In this document: piece by piece, positions 52,901-59,824 of the stretch | How positions within the stretch are numbered: position 1 is the first letter of the stretch | Layout: every line of letters starts with the position of its first letter | Assembly: GCF_008727775.1 (NCBI RefSeq) | Contig: NZ_CP044232.1 | Location: forward strand, 2,914,001 to 2,978,000 | Origin: Microbacterium lushaniae | Lineage (GTDB): Bacteria; Actinomycetota; Actinomycetes; Actinomycetales; Microbacteriaceae | Reading direction: 5' to 3' | Length of the DNA stretch: 64,000 nucleotides | Made by a program: the position numbers and the translations under genes | The notes under the pieces: model-generated | Told to the model about the DNA's origin: nothing | Databases searched by the model: none | Seen by the model: only the letters and a program-made list of their open reading frames with translations

Positions 52901-53280
52901 ACCCCGACCGTGGCGAACTGGCCGGTGCTGAGGTAGAGGGCTCCGAAGAAGTCGGCCTGCACGCCCGCCGAGATCTGGAAGTTGCCGCTTGCTCCCATGG
53001 CGCCCAGATAGATGAACGTGAAGCCGAGGATGATCCCGAGCACCCACGCCAGGATCGTCGAGAGGACGAGGATGCCGGTGACCTGGCGGAGGATGACCGG
53101 CCGCCAGCGCCGGCGGACCCGTCTGGTGATGGAGCGGAGCACGATCCACTGCGTCCGTACGACGCCGTTGACGAAGAGCCCGGCCTCGTCGTAGTTCAGC
53201 ACGGCCAGGAACGCATCCACCAGCGTGGCGACGAGGATGACCACGCCGACCACGATCCACACGACGTCCCACGGCGTCAT
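49957..53280 (-). CDS. Potassium-channel-like domain fused to FUSC-type membrane protein
   Basis: 1107 residues. The N-terminal ~170 residues look like a two-helix ion channel with pore segment STGQFATVGVDNISP (filter TVGVD, 124-128). A long soluble segment follows, then two FUSC-like blocks of five to six helices (about 430-560 and 820-960) separated by a coiled helical domain, as in aromatic-acid exporter or YccS-like proteins. At the 3' end the frame ends in PRYAGPSCS; shifting by one base within the run of five G at 49984-49988 gives an amphipathic helix QIRRAIVQLTRVNQVLLALV continuing to 49859. This suggests a missing base and a true end about 39 residues later. The transported ion or solute is unknown. 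Confidence 0.8.
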   Translation of the reverse strand: MTPWDVVWIVVGVVILVATLVDAFLAVLNYDEAGLFVNGVVRTQWIVLRSITRRVRRRWRPVILRQVTGILVLSTILAWVLGIILGFTFIYLGAMGASGNFQISAGVQADFFGALYLSTGQFATVGVDNISPGDVVFDMLTVSEAMINVLVLSFLISFLGSVYGVVQSLRAFSANFFQAGRGIANPTETLEPYFPDGVARGLDGHLGSILDSLSAYSDGLAQNPVAYYFQSGREQFSLPYALYMTSGVTAALRWGLPTGSDPAKEPDLIRLVEAFDDFRVHLLRMRRRTSPATPDPVSPDDFTAAVAVFEGPESNASLDPWVLRFLTVQRRVMTVTQTQGPVDPADAHRRYVQWLPFDFQAQWLLAVISRDLDYQPVFRDVAATPDGIPLDDPRAWRASGPTPSAEPPTSRTPRPSRIGAWVRRRHLLIDPGWVRLTDALRTLAAVVLAVALSLPVSQLLGAEAATGAVFAGLVALFSAPATTGAAASAPRWAMLLTAVPVLVGLTLGALLPKDVLTSSIAIAVVAAAAAWARRFGPKWGGLGQLAFITFFFTTLTGVEPGAVAGAAVASLMGLLADWVVRILPRPSVQRQVDGGIGAVYTRVGMLLDTMIDLVASGRQDTRLLRAVRSERVALERTVGSLNRPLDQFAQTVASPQRAHTLRVRVFDVQLAAENLGTVIPAASRVDVSVPQRARLASDLLALREEVAVVESSEYAARDGGEPRDIEEWPIEARRVSRAASELRSAVERLRRVQVADDKVLEDILHRELPGVDVAEMARSDREAARAAAASAMPPQQPATAGFAPADRQAVQAGLSTALALYLGGLVSSGHEYWAAMPAFQVLSGSDGETRLKAIQRIIATVAGSGVAFGLAILAGHDPLWAFPLLLVGVFFALYVRSISPAAMSFWMTIVLASMYDVLGKLTVETVQVRLLETAIGATVAIVISALILPTRTGTRVLDGMTDLLGRAHELADAAFARVLGRPSPPDRVALGVREREVSRRLTQLETLAQPLLRNPGSQQRTGIDTQLTALRSLLYYERHLGRELAGIDPGVPGSPDWAALAQATDENFDAARAVLAGRLPARVHLPDEFETDAGTAASPRYAGPSCS

Positions 53281-53305
53281 CGCCCCACCGTCTCCCGTTC
53301 AGCGG

Positions 53306-53992
53306 TCACCGGACAGCCCGGCTTCGATGCCCGATCACGGCCGCCCCGGCGGCCACGCTCCCGGCGAGGGCCAACCCCGCCCCGAGCCCGACCCGGGACA
53401 GGACGGCACCCGTGAACGCGCCCGTGGCCAGCGCCACGATCGCCAGCAGCCGCCGCAGCACACCCGATGCGCGCGATCGCGACGGGCCCACCAGGAGGCT
53501 CATCCCCGCACCGATCACCGCGCTGGAGACGGCGACGGTGATCAGCTGCGGAACCGCCAGGCGCATCGCCTCCGCGCCCTGCGCCCCCATCGCGGCCGCC
53601 AGCACCGCCGTGATGGCGAGCCCCGAGACCGCGAAGCGGTGCGGCGGCCACAGCCACGCCACCGCGGCCAGGGCGAGCACCGTGACGGAGACGAGTGCGA
53701 AGATCCACGTCGTCCGGCCGGTCCATCCCGGCGGACTCGCGCGGGTCATCCGCCCCACGATGGCCGCTCCGAGGAGGAACGCCGTCAGCGCGCACAGTGC
53801 CGGCAGGCCGTTCACCCCCGGCGTGCCGGCCACGCCCATGCCCAGAAGGAGTACGTTCCCGGTCTGGTTCGCGGTGAAGACGCCGCTGAGCCCGATCCAG
53901 CTCAGCGCGTCGACGATCCCCGCCGCGAAGGTCAGCGCGAGCAGACATGCCACCTCGACCCGCGCGGGCGGAGGATGCGCCGGGCTATCCAC
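53306..53992 (-). CDS. YoaK/DUF1275 family membrane protein
   Basis: 228 residues, GTG start. YoaK features: a first helix with LTFAAGIVDALSWIGLSGVFTANQTGNVLLLG and GAQGAEAMRLAVPQLITVAVSSAVIGAG (given by location), and five to six membrane segments in all. The family is widespread and of unknown transport function. It lies upstream of the channel-FUSC gene on the same strand, with its stop 25 bp from that gene's start, so both may be one transcript. No regulator or signal is evident. Confidence 0.85.
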   Translation of the reverse strand: MDSPAHPPPARVEVACLLALTFAAGIVDALSWIGLSGVFTANQTGNVLLLGMGVAGTPGVNGLPALCALTAFLLGAAIVGRMTRASPPGWTGRTTWIFALVSVTVLALAAVAWLWPPHRFAVSGLAITAVLAAAMGAQGAEAMRLAVPQLITVAVSSAVIGAGMSLLVGPSRSRASGVLRRLLAIVALATGAFTGAVLSRVGLGAGLALAGSVAAGAAVIGHRSRAVR

Positions 53993-54047
53993 TCGGGCGT
54001 TCGTTCCGATTCCGAGGACATGGCGGCGGCGGCATGGAGGCGGTCGG

Positions 54048-54425
54048 TCAGAGCGCTCGCCCGATGGCCAGGCCGACGAAGGCGAGGACGACGGTCAGGA
54101 CGAGCATGCCGAGGGAGTTCGCGAAGAAACGCCCGAACGTCCGCTTCTGCAGCATGTGGACGGTGTCGACCATCGCGGTGCTGAAGGTCGTGAACCCGCC
54201 CATGAGACCTCCGCCCAGCACGAACAACCAATCCGCGTCGAGGACGGAGGAGTCGGAGAGACCGGTGAGGAAGCCGAGGAGGAGCGAACCGGTGGAATTG
54301 ATCACGAACGTGCCCCACGGGTACCCCGAATGCACGTTCCGCATCACGAGGCCGTCGGTGGTGAACCGCAGGGCGGCCCCGAGACCGCCGCCGAGGGCCG
54401 CCAGCAGGAAGATGCCGATGCTCAT
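54048..54425 (-). CDS. crcB: Fluoride channel CrcB/Fluc, second subunit
   Basis: 125 residues, four helices. Family motifs: GGGLGAALRFTTDGL in helix 1, GTFVINSTGSLLLGFL, and GGLMGGFTTFSTAM with the conserved Phe-Thr-Thr-Phe break and sodium site. Fluc channels export fluoride as dual-topology dimers. The ATG at 54425 overlaps the stop of the other crcB gene (ATGA). Paired unequal copies such as these usually form a heterodimer with each subunit in a fixed orientation. Confidence 0.93.
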   Translation of the reverse strand: MSIGIFLLAALGGGLGAALRFTTDGLVMRNVHSGYPWGTFVINSTGSLLLGFLTGLSDSSVLDADWLFVLGGGLMGGFTTFSTAMVDTVHMLQKRTFGRFFANSLGMLVLTVVLAFVGLAIGRAL

Positions 54426-54889
54426 GACGCGGCCTTCCCGTCTCGCGGCCGCCACACGAGGCCGGCGAGCCAGATGCCGACCGCCGCGGCGGCGATGCCG
54501 CCCAGGAGCGTGCCCAGCGAATACAGCACTGCTCCCAGGACGTCCGACTCGAAGAGCTCCGCGGTGTTCGTCGCGAGCGAGCTGTACGTGGTGAAGCCGC
54601 CCATGAACCCCGTGCCGGCGAACAGCCGGAAATCGCGCCGACCGGGGGTCTCCGGCTTGCGGGATGCCAGGCCCGTCAGCAAGAGGCCGAGCAGGAACGC
54701 TCCGACGAGGTTGGCGATGAGCACCGGCCAGTCGTCGCCAGCATCCGAGGGCATCGCCAGGGTGAGGCCGAGGCGCGCCGAGGCCCCCAGCGCCCCGCCG
54801 AGGAACACGAACGCGATCAGCTTGGGCTGAGCGTACGCCGGCCGGGGAATGGGGTGGGTGGTATCGCGTGCGTGCTCGACCACTGTCAT
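54422..54889 (-). CDS. crcB: Fluoride channel CrcB/Fluc, first subunit
   Basis: 155 residues. A 30-residue soluble N-terminus precedes four helices: FLGGALGASARLGLTLAMP, LIANLVGAFLLGLLLTGLA and GTGFMGGFTTYSSLA contain the conserved Arg, Asn and FTTYS features. The ATG at 54889 (cATATTCC upstream) is the likely start; upstream in-frame codons run over the glutaredoxin gene. It forms a pair with the second crcB gene by ATGA overlap. The 41 bp upstream are too short to hold a fluoride riboswitch, and I see none of its conserved parts. Confidence 0.92.
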   Translation of the reverse strand: MTVVEHARDTTHPIPRPAYAQPKLIAFVFLGGALGASARLGLTLAMPSDAGDDWPVLIANLVGAFLLGLLLTGLASRKPETPGRRDFRLFAGTGFMGGFTTYSSLATNTAELFESDVLGAVLYSLGTLLGGIAAAAVGIWLAGLVWRPRDGKAAS

Positions 54890-54930
54890 ATTCCGAAGCG
54901 TAGGGAGGACGCTCGGACTCGAATAGGGCC

Positions 54931-55197
54931 CTAGGGCCTGCCCGCGTCCAGCAGCGCGTCGCGCAGCCGATCGGCCGACACGCGCCAGTGCGCGTGCAGC
55001 GCTCCGTCGATCAGGACGACGGGGATCTTCTCCCACCACCGGTCATACAGGGCGGGGTCCTCCAGGATCGACACGCGCTCCACGGCGACGGCGTCTGCCA
55101 CGTCGTCGGGGAGGTCCGCCACGACGGTCTCGACGATCTCCTCGGCGACATCGCACAGATGACATTCCGGCTTGCCGATGAGGGTGAGGGTCGTCAC
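54931..55197 (-). CDS. Glutaredoxin-family thiol oxidoreductase
   Basis: 88 residues, GTG start. Thioredoxin fold: LTLIGKPECHLCDVAEEIV carries the CHLC dithiol (residues 12-15), then the strand IPVVLIDGALHAHWRVS with the cis-Pro loop KIPVV. Typical of the DUF836-type or mycoredoxin-like small redox proteins that reduce disulfides in the cytoplasm. Its stop codon lies inside a perfect 12-bp palindrome, GGCCCTAGGGCC (54927-54938), which may be a short terminator or regulatory site before the crcB pair. Partner unknown. Confidence 0.85.
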   Translation of the reverse strand: MTTLTLIGKPECHLCDVAEEIVETVVADLPDDVADAVAVERVSILEDPALYDRWWEKIPVVLIDGALHAHWRVSADRLRDALLDAGRP

Positions 55198-55232
55198 GAC
55201 CGGCTCCTCTGCAGCCTCACGGCCGGCGGCGC

Positions 55233-55526
55233 TCAGCGCTCGAGGCCATAGCCGGCTTCGGCCCAGGCGCCGGTGCCGCCGTCCACGTTGGTCGCATCGA
55301 GTCCGCGCGCGGTGAGGGCCTCGACCACACGCGCCGAGCGCCCGCCGACCTGGCAGATCACGTCGAAGGGACCCTCGGGAAGGTCGTCGACGTGCTCGCC
55401 GAGGGTCGACATCGGCATGTTGACGGCACCGGGCACGTGCCCGGCGGCGTACTCGTCGGGCTCGCGCACGTCGATGAGCGGGACGCCCTCACGCTCGCGC
55501 AGCTGCTGGACGGAGATGGACTGCAT
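55233..55526 (-). CDS. Rhodanese-like domain protein
   Basis: 97 residues. Rhodanese pattern: LIDVREPDEYAAGHVPGAVNMP, then the active-site loop VICQVGGRSARV with its catalytic cysteine, and the C-terminal NVDGGTGAWAEAGY. Single-domain sulfurtransferases of this kind pass persulfide sulfur in the cytoplasm. It stands between a glutaredoxin gene and bS22 on the same strand; the hairpin at 55570-55595 probably separates it from bS22 transcription. Confidence 0.88.
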   Translation of the reverse strand: MQSISVQQLREREGVPLIDVREPDEYAAGHVPGAVNMPMSTLGEHVDDLPEGPFDVICQVGGRSARVVEALTARGLDATNVDGGTGAWAEAGYGLER

Positions 55527-55569
55527 GGCGGCTCCAGTGATGACGGCGGAACGGTTGCGACGAACACGA

Positions 55570-55595
55570 AGCGCCCGCCACGAAGGACAGGCGCT
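55570..55595 (-). terminator. Hairpin after the bS22 gene
   Basis: On the minus strand AGCGCCTG(T)CC-TTCGT-GGCGGGCGCT folds into a near-perfect stem with one bulge and a pentaloop, 16 bases past the bS22 stop. No U-tract, but stability and position fit an intrinsic terminator or 3' stabiliser. Confidence 0.55.
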
Positions 55596-55610
55596 CGGTG
55601 TGTCGGCCGC

Positions 55611-55709
55611 TTACTTCTTGTTGCGGCGCTGGTGACGAGTCTTGCGAAGCAGCTTGCGGTGCTTCTTCTTCGCCATGCGCTTACGGCGCTTCTTGATGAC
55701 AGAACCCAC
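55611..55709 (-). CDS. Small ribosomal subunit protein bS22
   Basis: 32 residues, too short for usual gene finding: MGSVIKKRRKRMAKKKHRKL, then a continuous Lys/Arg/His stretch ending RRNKK. It matches the AURKAIP1/COX24-like family, identified as bS22 in mycobacterial 30S subunits. The GTG start has GTGAGG seven bases upstream. In Mycobacterium tuberculosis the homologous gene (Rv0500B) follows an excisionase-like HTH gene (Rv0500A), exactly as here, and proC is near in both. A hairpin follows the stop. A protein of this length will be missing from most automatic annotations. Confidence 0.9.
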   Translation of the reverse strand: MGSVIKKRRKRMAKKKHRKLLRKTRHQRRNKK

Positions 55710-55792
55710 GGAAAACCTCACAATGTCAAGGGTCTGGGTGCCGATCGCCGGCTCCCGGGTACACGAGGCGCGAAAAAAGGCCTCGGATCAGT

Positions 55793-55984
55793 CTAGCCGA
55801 CGTCGGCGACCGGCCGTTGCATGGCATCGACCACCGCCGACTCGGGCACGCGATAACTCCGGCCGAATCGCACCGCGGGGAGTTCGCCGGAGTGCACGAG
55901 GCGGTAGACGGTCATCTTGGACACGCGCATCAACTCGGCCACCTCGGCGACGGTGAGGAACCGCACGTCCGGCAGTTCGGCCAT
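55793..55984 (-). CDS. BldC/excisionase-like helix-turn-helix protein
   Basis: 63 residues: FLTVAEVAELMRVSKMTVYRLVHSGELPAVRFGRSYRV is a complete MerR-type winged helix (residues about 9-47), as in BldC and phage excisionases. GAGAGGGG precedes the ATG; TAGAGT (56012-56017) is a probable -10 giving a short leader. It lies 83 bp upstream of the bS22 gene on the same strand, a pairing conserved with mycobacteria (Rv0500A/Rv0500B). It may bind DNA or adjust bS22 expression; the target is unknown. Confidence 0.88.
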   Translation of the reverse strand: MAELPDVRFLTVAEVAELMRVSKMTVYRLVHSGELPAVRFGRSYRVPESAVVDAMQRPVADVG

Positions 55985-56076
55985 GGCGTTCCCCTCTCGC
56001 GGTGTGCTGCCGACACTCTAGGCGGTGGGTGCGACGCCTGTAAACCCGCGTGACTGCTGGGCCGGATGGGGCAGGC

Positions 56077-57012
56077 TCACGCGTCGCGGCGAGCGCGCGC
56101 TGCCCGCTGACGGGCTTCGGTGAGCGCCTGGCGTTCGAGTCGCCTGGCCGCGCGGAGAGCCTTCTCCGCCTCCCGCACGGCCTTGCGCGCTTCGCGGTAC
56201 CGCTTGTCGTCGGCGACACCGGCCGGCGCCGGCTCCAGCCACGTCGCGGAGGGCACCGGAGCCGCGCCGGACTCGCGTTCGGCGATGTACGCGGCGATCC
56301 CGTCGAGAGTGCGATCCAACCCGAACCGGAAGGGGTCGGCCTCGGAGCGGAACACCCCCGCGTCGACGGCTCGGCGAAGCGCCGGGTACTCCTCCGCCGT
56401 GATGAGGCTCGCGAAGAGCTGATCCTCGTACGCGCTGATCTCCTCCGGGGACATTCCGCGCTCACGGGCCTGGCGGGAGTACGCGGCGAGGATCGTGCCG
56501 TACCACCGAGCCTGGCCGGTGACCTGCAGCACCGCCGCGAGGCGCTCGTCCTCGGTCAGAGGGGTGTCGGCGAGAGCGTCGAGCATGACGTCCATGAAAG
56601 CCGCGGAGTTCGGGGTGACCGGCGACCCGGTGATCGGGATGTCGAGGATCCACGGATGCTCCAGGTACACCTGCACGCTGGCACGGTAAGCGGTGACCAG
56701 CCCGGCCCGCCACCCGTCCGCCTCCCGGACGGACTCCGGCGGAAGCCCCGTCGCCTCCTCCTGCATGAGCTGGATGAGGTCCTCCTTGGCGCTGACGTAC
56801 CGATACAGCGACATCGTCGTGTACCCCAGTCGCGCGGCGACCGCCGCCATCGACACGGCGCCCAGCCCGTCGGCATCGGCGATCTGCACGGCCGCGTCGA
56901 CGATGCGCTCCAGACTCATTTCCCGCTTCGGCCCGCGCTGCGGGTCGGCGGCCATTCCCCACGCGAGCGCGACGCCGCGCGGAGGCTCGAGATCGAGGGG
57001 CTGCTCTTCCAC
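56077..57012 (-). CDS. TetR family regulator with TetR_C-type ligand domain
   Basis: 311 residues from GTG 57012; a second GTG at 57018 is an alternative. TAGAAT (57019-57024) is six bases before 57012, favouring a leaderless start there. The HTH lies at about residues 48-70 (AVSMAAVAARLGYTTMSLYRYVSAKEDL; location only). The C-terminal half resembles the tetracycline-repressor ligand domain, extended by a 60-residue Arg, Ala and Glu-rich helix (KRYREARKAVREAEKALRA). It is divergent from the DrrA-like ABC genes and separated by direct repeats, so it most likely represses them until a drug binds. Confidence 0.87.
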   Translation of the reverse strand: MEEQPLDLEPPRGVALAWGMAADPQRGPKREMSLERIVDAAVQIADADGLGAVSMAAVAARLGYTTMSLYRYVSAKEDLIQLMQEEATGLPPESVREADGWRAGLVTAYRASVQVYLEHPWILDIPITGSPVTPNSAAFMDVMLDALADTPLTEDERLAAVLQVTGQARWYGTILAAYSRQARERGMSPEEISAYEDQLFASLITAEEYPALRRAVDAGVFRSEADPFRFGLDRTLDGIAAYIAERESGAAPVPSATWLEPAPAGVADDKRYREARKAVREAEKALRAARRLERQALTEARQRAARARRDA

Positions 57013-57018
57013 GATCAC

Positions 57019-57080
57019 ATTCTAGGTCTGTTTATGCGATACACCGTGTGTTACCTTCATACGCAGTTTACGTCATACAC
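57019..57080. promoter_or_regulatory. Divergent tetR/drrA control region with direct repeats
   Basis: TAGAAT (57019-57024) is the minus-strand -10. Two direct repeats, TTTATGCGATACAC (57031-57044) and TTTACGTCATACAC (57067-57080), match at 11 of 14 positions and are 36 bp apart, about 3.5 helical turns. The first continues into ACAC-C-GTGT. They are candidate TetR sites; the second lies 14 bp from the drrA ATG, over the likely promoter. Confidence 0.5.
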
Positions 57081-57094
57081 AGAAAGGAGAGCCG

Positions 57095-57985
57095 ATGGAC
57101 GCCGCCATCGCCGTCCGCCGCCTGCGCAAGCAGTTCGGCGGACGCGTCGTCCTCGACGACCTGGAATTCAGCGTCCGCCGGGGTGAGGTCTTCGCACTGC
57201 TCGGACCGAACGGGGCGGGCAAGACGACGACGATCTCGATCCTCACGACGCTGCAGCTGCCCGACGCCGGGGACGCCCGAGTGGCGGGATTCGACGTCGC
57301 CACGCACCCGCGCGACGTGCAGCAGCGCATCGCCCTGACCGGTCAGGCCGCCGCCGTGGACGACGTGCTCACGGGCGCGGAGAACCTGACGATGCTCGGC
57401 CGGCTGTCGGGCCTGCGCCCGCGAGCCGCGCGCGAGCGCTCGGCCGAGCTCCTCGAGCGGTTCGATCTGACGGCCGCGGCCTCACGGTCGGTCGGCACCT
57501 ACTCCGGCGGGATGCGGCGGCGCCTGGATCTCGCCCTCAGCCTCGTCGTCACCCCGCAGGTGCTCTTCCTCGACGAGCCGACCACCGGACTGGACACTCG
57601 CAGCCGACGGGAACTGTGGGACGTCATCCGCACGCTCGCCGCCGGAGGGACCACCGTGTTCCTCACGACGCAGTATCTCGAGGAGGCCGATCAGCTCGCC
57701 GACCGCGTCGCCGTCCTGCACGGTGGTCGCATCGTCGCATCCGGCACTCCGTCGGAGCTGAAGTCCCGTGTCGGAAGCGAGGTGGTCGAACTGCGCGGCC
57801 CGGCCGGGGATCTCCTGCGAGAGATCCCCACCGACGGGACGGTGCGGGGACTGCGCTCGGCCCTCGACGCCCTCGACGCGGACGGGGATGAGGGCATCGT
57901 CGGTCTTCGCCGGCCGACCCTCGACGACGTGTTCCTGGCTCTCACCGACGACCCCGCACCGATCCCCGAAAGGAGCACCCCGTGA
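57095..57985 (+). CDS. ABC exporter ATP-binding protein (DrrA-like)
   Basis: 296 residues. Walker A GPNGAGKTTT (37-46), Q-loop GQAAAVDDVLTG, signature YSGGMRRRLDLA, Walker B VLFLDEPTTGLD, and the H-loop region TVFLTTQYLEEAD. The C-terminal ~70 residues match the DrrA accessory domain of daunorubicin-type exporters. AAAGGAGAG precedes the ATG. The GTG of the permease gene overlaps its stop (GTGA). The complex exports hydrophobic drugs; the divergent TetR suggests drug-induced expression. Confidence 0.9.
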   Translation: MDAAIAVRRLRKQFGGRVVLDDLEFSVRRGEVFALLGPNGAGKTTTISILTTLQLPDAGDARVAGFDVATHPRDVQQRIALTGQAAAVDDVLTGAENLTMLGRLSGLRPRAARERSAELLERFDLTAAASRSVGTYSGGMRRRLDLALSLVVTPQVLFLDEPTTGLDTRSRRELWDVIRTLAAGGTTVFLTTQYLEEADQLADRVAVLHGGRIVASGTPSELKSRVGSEVVELRGPAGDLLREIPTDGTVRGLRSALDALDADGDEGIVGLRRPTLDDVFLALTDDPAPIPERSTP

Positions 57986-58764
57986 CCACCCCCACCCTCC
58001 TGCGCCCCCGCCTGGCCGGGATCAGCGCCGAACGCGTGTTCGTGTGGCGATCGCTGCTGCGTTCCCTGCGCGACGCGGAATCGCTCATGATGGCGATCCT
58101 GCTGCCGGTCCTGCTGATGCTGATGTTCACGTTCGTGTTCGGCGGCGCCCTCGAACCCGGCGGCGGCTACGTCGACTACGTCGTCCCCGGGATCATCCTC
58201 ACGTGCGCCGGCTTCGGCGCGTCGTCCACGGCACTGTACGTCGCCGGCGACATGAAGGCCGGCATCGTGGACCGATTCCGCACGATGCCACTGCGCTCCG
58301 GCGCCGTGCTGACCGGGCACGTCGTCGCCAGCCTCGTGCGCAACCTCCTGGCCACCGGCGTCGTCATCCTCGTGGCCGTGGTGGTCGGCTTCCGTCCCAC
58401 CGCGAGCGCGCTGGGATGGCTGGGGGCGCTCGCGATCATCGCGCTGTACATCCTCGCGATCACGTACCTGTTCGCGGCGATCGGACTTGCCGCGCGAAGC
58501 CCGGAAGGGGCGAACGCCTACGGCTTCATCCTGCTGTTCCTGCCCTACCTCTCCAGCGCCTTCGTCCCCGTGGCGACCATGCCGCAGTGGCTGCAATGGA
58601 TCGCGAACAGCCAGCCGGTGACTCCCATCATCGAGACGATCCGCGGGTTCCTCTTCAGCACCGGGATGGGAGCCGAACTCGGATGGGCGCTGCTGTGGTG
58701 CGGCCTCATCCTCGCCCTCTCGGCCGCGTGGGGAGCGTGGCTGTTCCGCCGGCGCAGCCGGTGA
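57982..58764 (+). CDS. ABC-2 type exporter permease (DrrB-like)
   Basis: 260 residues with six membrane helices. DrrB-like features: N-terminal amphipathic segment (VFVWRSLLRSLRDAESLMM), MDKAGI-type loop seen as GDMKAGIVDRFRTMPLRSGAV, and FLPYLSSAFVPVATMPQWLQWIANSQPVTP near the end, given by location. It forms the membrane part of a homodimeric exporter with the upstream ATPase. The GTG start overlaps the ATPase stop. No third subunit is encoded, so DrrC-type help is not required here. Confidence 0.88.
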   Translation: MTTPTLLRPRLAGISAERVFVWRSLLRSLRDAESLMMAILLPVLLMLMFTFVFGGALEPGGGYVDYVVPGIILTCAGFGASSTALYVAGDMKAGIVDRFRTMPLRSGAVLTGHVVASLVRNLLATGVVILVAVVVGFRPTASALGWLGALAIIALYILAITYLFAAIGLAARSPEGANAYGFILLFLPYLSSAFVPVATMPQWLQWIANSQPVTPIIETIRGFLFSTGMGAELGWALLWCGLILALSAAWGAWLFRRRSR

Positions 58765-58834
58765 CGGCCGAACTCACAGCCCACACTCAAACCGCCCTGA
58801 CATCTCCCATAATCCGCCCGGCGATAGTGGGGAC

Positions 58835-59356
58835 ATGACCGAGAAACCAGTTGCCGGACCGGCTCCGGCCTCACCCAGTACCCCTGAAGAATCCGCCACC
58901 ACCCACACCCCCGCGGCCCCGGCACCTGCGGAGCCTGCCGAGGAGACGACTCCACGCAAGCGCCGTTGGCCCGTCATCACGGCGGCGGTCGCCGGTGGCG
59001 TCGCCGTCACGGCACTCGCTTTCGGCGGCGGGCTCGCGACCGGATGGAACCTGAACTCGGGCCCCGAGTCGGGATTCGAATTCACCGACGGTTCCCGGAT
59101 GCCGGAGGACGCCGGCCCCCGCGGGGGCGGCTCCGACGAGCGGGACGCCCCGCGTGGGCACGACCACTCCGACTCGCGCGACCACGACGGCTCCGGACCG
59201 CGTGACGGCTTCGGACCGCGCGGCGGCGACGACGCGGACGACCGCACCCCCACCGCTCCCGACGAGGACGCGGACAAGGACACCGACAAGGACGACGCGG
59301 ACAAGGACGCCGACAAGGACGCCGACCGGAAGGACGACGCCGACAGCGACGCCTGA
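58835..59356 (+). CDS. Single-pass membrane protein with acidic Asp-Lys-rich tail
   Basis: 173 residues. Pro- and Ala-rich N-terminus (1-44), one membrane helix (about 45-71, preceded by RKRR), then an external region with Gly, Asp, His and Arg-rich low complexity (SDERDAPRGHDHSDSRDH) and a tail of DADK/DTDK repeats. The density of Asp suggests divalent-cation binding or simple hydrophilic anchoring. The ATG lies six bases after GATAGT, with no Shine-Dalgarno, another possible leaderless start. Nothing identifies a family. It converges on the ArsR gene with a 4-bp gap. Confidence 0.72.
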   Translation: MTEKPVAGPAPASPSTPEESATTHTPAAPAPAEPAEETTPRKRRWPVITAAVAGGVAVTALAFGGGLATGWNLNSGPESGFEFTDGSRMPEDAGPRGGGSDERDAPRGHDHSDSRDHDGSGPRDGFGPRGGDDADDRTPTAPDEDADKDTDKDDADKDADKDADRKDDADSDA

Positions 59357-59360
59357 TGCG

Positions 59361-59756
59361 TCAGCGGCCCGGCAGCTTGCGCAGGGCCGCGGTCACCGCG
59401 TGCTTCGCCGACGCGGCGGCGCGCCCGACCACATCCGCCGCGTGCGCGGCGGGTTCGGGCAGCGTCGCCGGCGTCGGCGGATCCACGGAGAAGAAGGGCA
59501 CCAGCCAATCGTCGACCTCGTCCAGCGGCGCGGTCTGCAGGCTGTAATAGCGATGCTGACCCTCTTCGCGTACGGACACCAGCCCCGCATCCCGGAGCAC
59601 CCTCAGGTGCTTGGACACCGTCGGCTGGCTCGCACCGAGGACCTGTACGATGTGCGACACGCTGGTGCCGTCCTGGCCGTCCGTCGAACGTTCGAGGAGG
59701 AGCTGGAGGATGTCGCGACGCGTGCGGTCTGCGATCACGTCGAAGATGTCCACCAT
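59361..59756 (-). CDS. ArsR family regulator
   Basis: 131 residues. Winged helix: DVIADRTRRDILQLLL, then VSHIVQVLGASQPTVSKHLRVLRDAGLVSVREEGQHRYYSL (location about residues 31-71). No CxC metal motif, so it belongs to the non-metal subgroup. The ATG is six bases after TAATCT (59763-59768) and has no Shine-Dalgarno. A Pro- and Ala-rich C-terminal tail follows. It is divergent from the trkH gene by 68 bp and may control it or itself; ligand unknown. Confidence 0.86.
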   Translation of the reverse strand: MVDIFDVIADRTRRDILQLLLERSTDGQDGTSVSHIVQVLGASQPTVSKHLRVLRDAGLVSVREEGQHRYYSLQTAPLDEVDDWLVPFFSVDPPTPATLPEPAAHAADVVGRAAASAKHAVTAALRKLPGR

Positions 59757-59762
59757 TGCTTC

Positions 59763-59768
59763 AGATTA
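59763..59768 (-). promoter_or_regulatory. -10 element, likely leaderless promoter of the ArsR gene
   Basis: TAATCT on the minus strand, six bases before the ATG at 59756, in the divergent gap with trkH. Confidence 0.45.
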
Positions 59769-59824
59769 GTCGCGCTCGCCCCGGAGTACCATGAGCCAGG
59801 TCCACGAGCGAAAGGGGCGACGCG

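Noticed and set aside
54890..54930. Fluoride riboswitch upstream of the crcB pair
   Set aside because: Only 41 bases are available before the glutaredoxin stop, and the conserved pseudoknot sequence is not there.
54927..54938. GGCCCTAGGGCC palindrome as a dedicated operator for crcB
   Set aside because: It overlaps the glutaredoxin stop codon, has no loop and no nearby regulator; kept only as a note under that gene.
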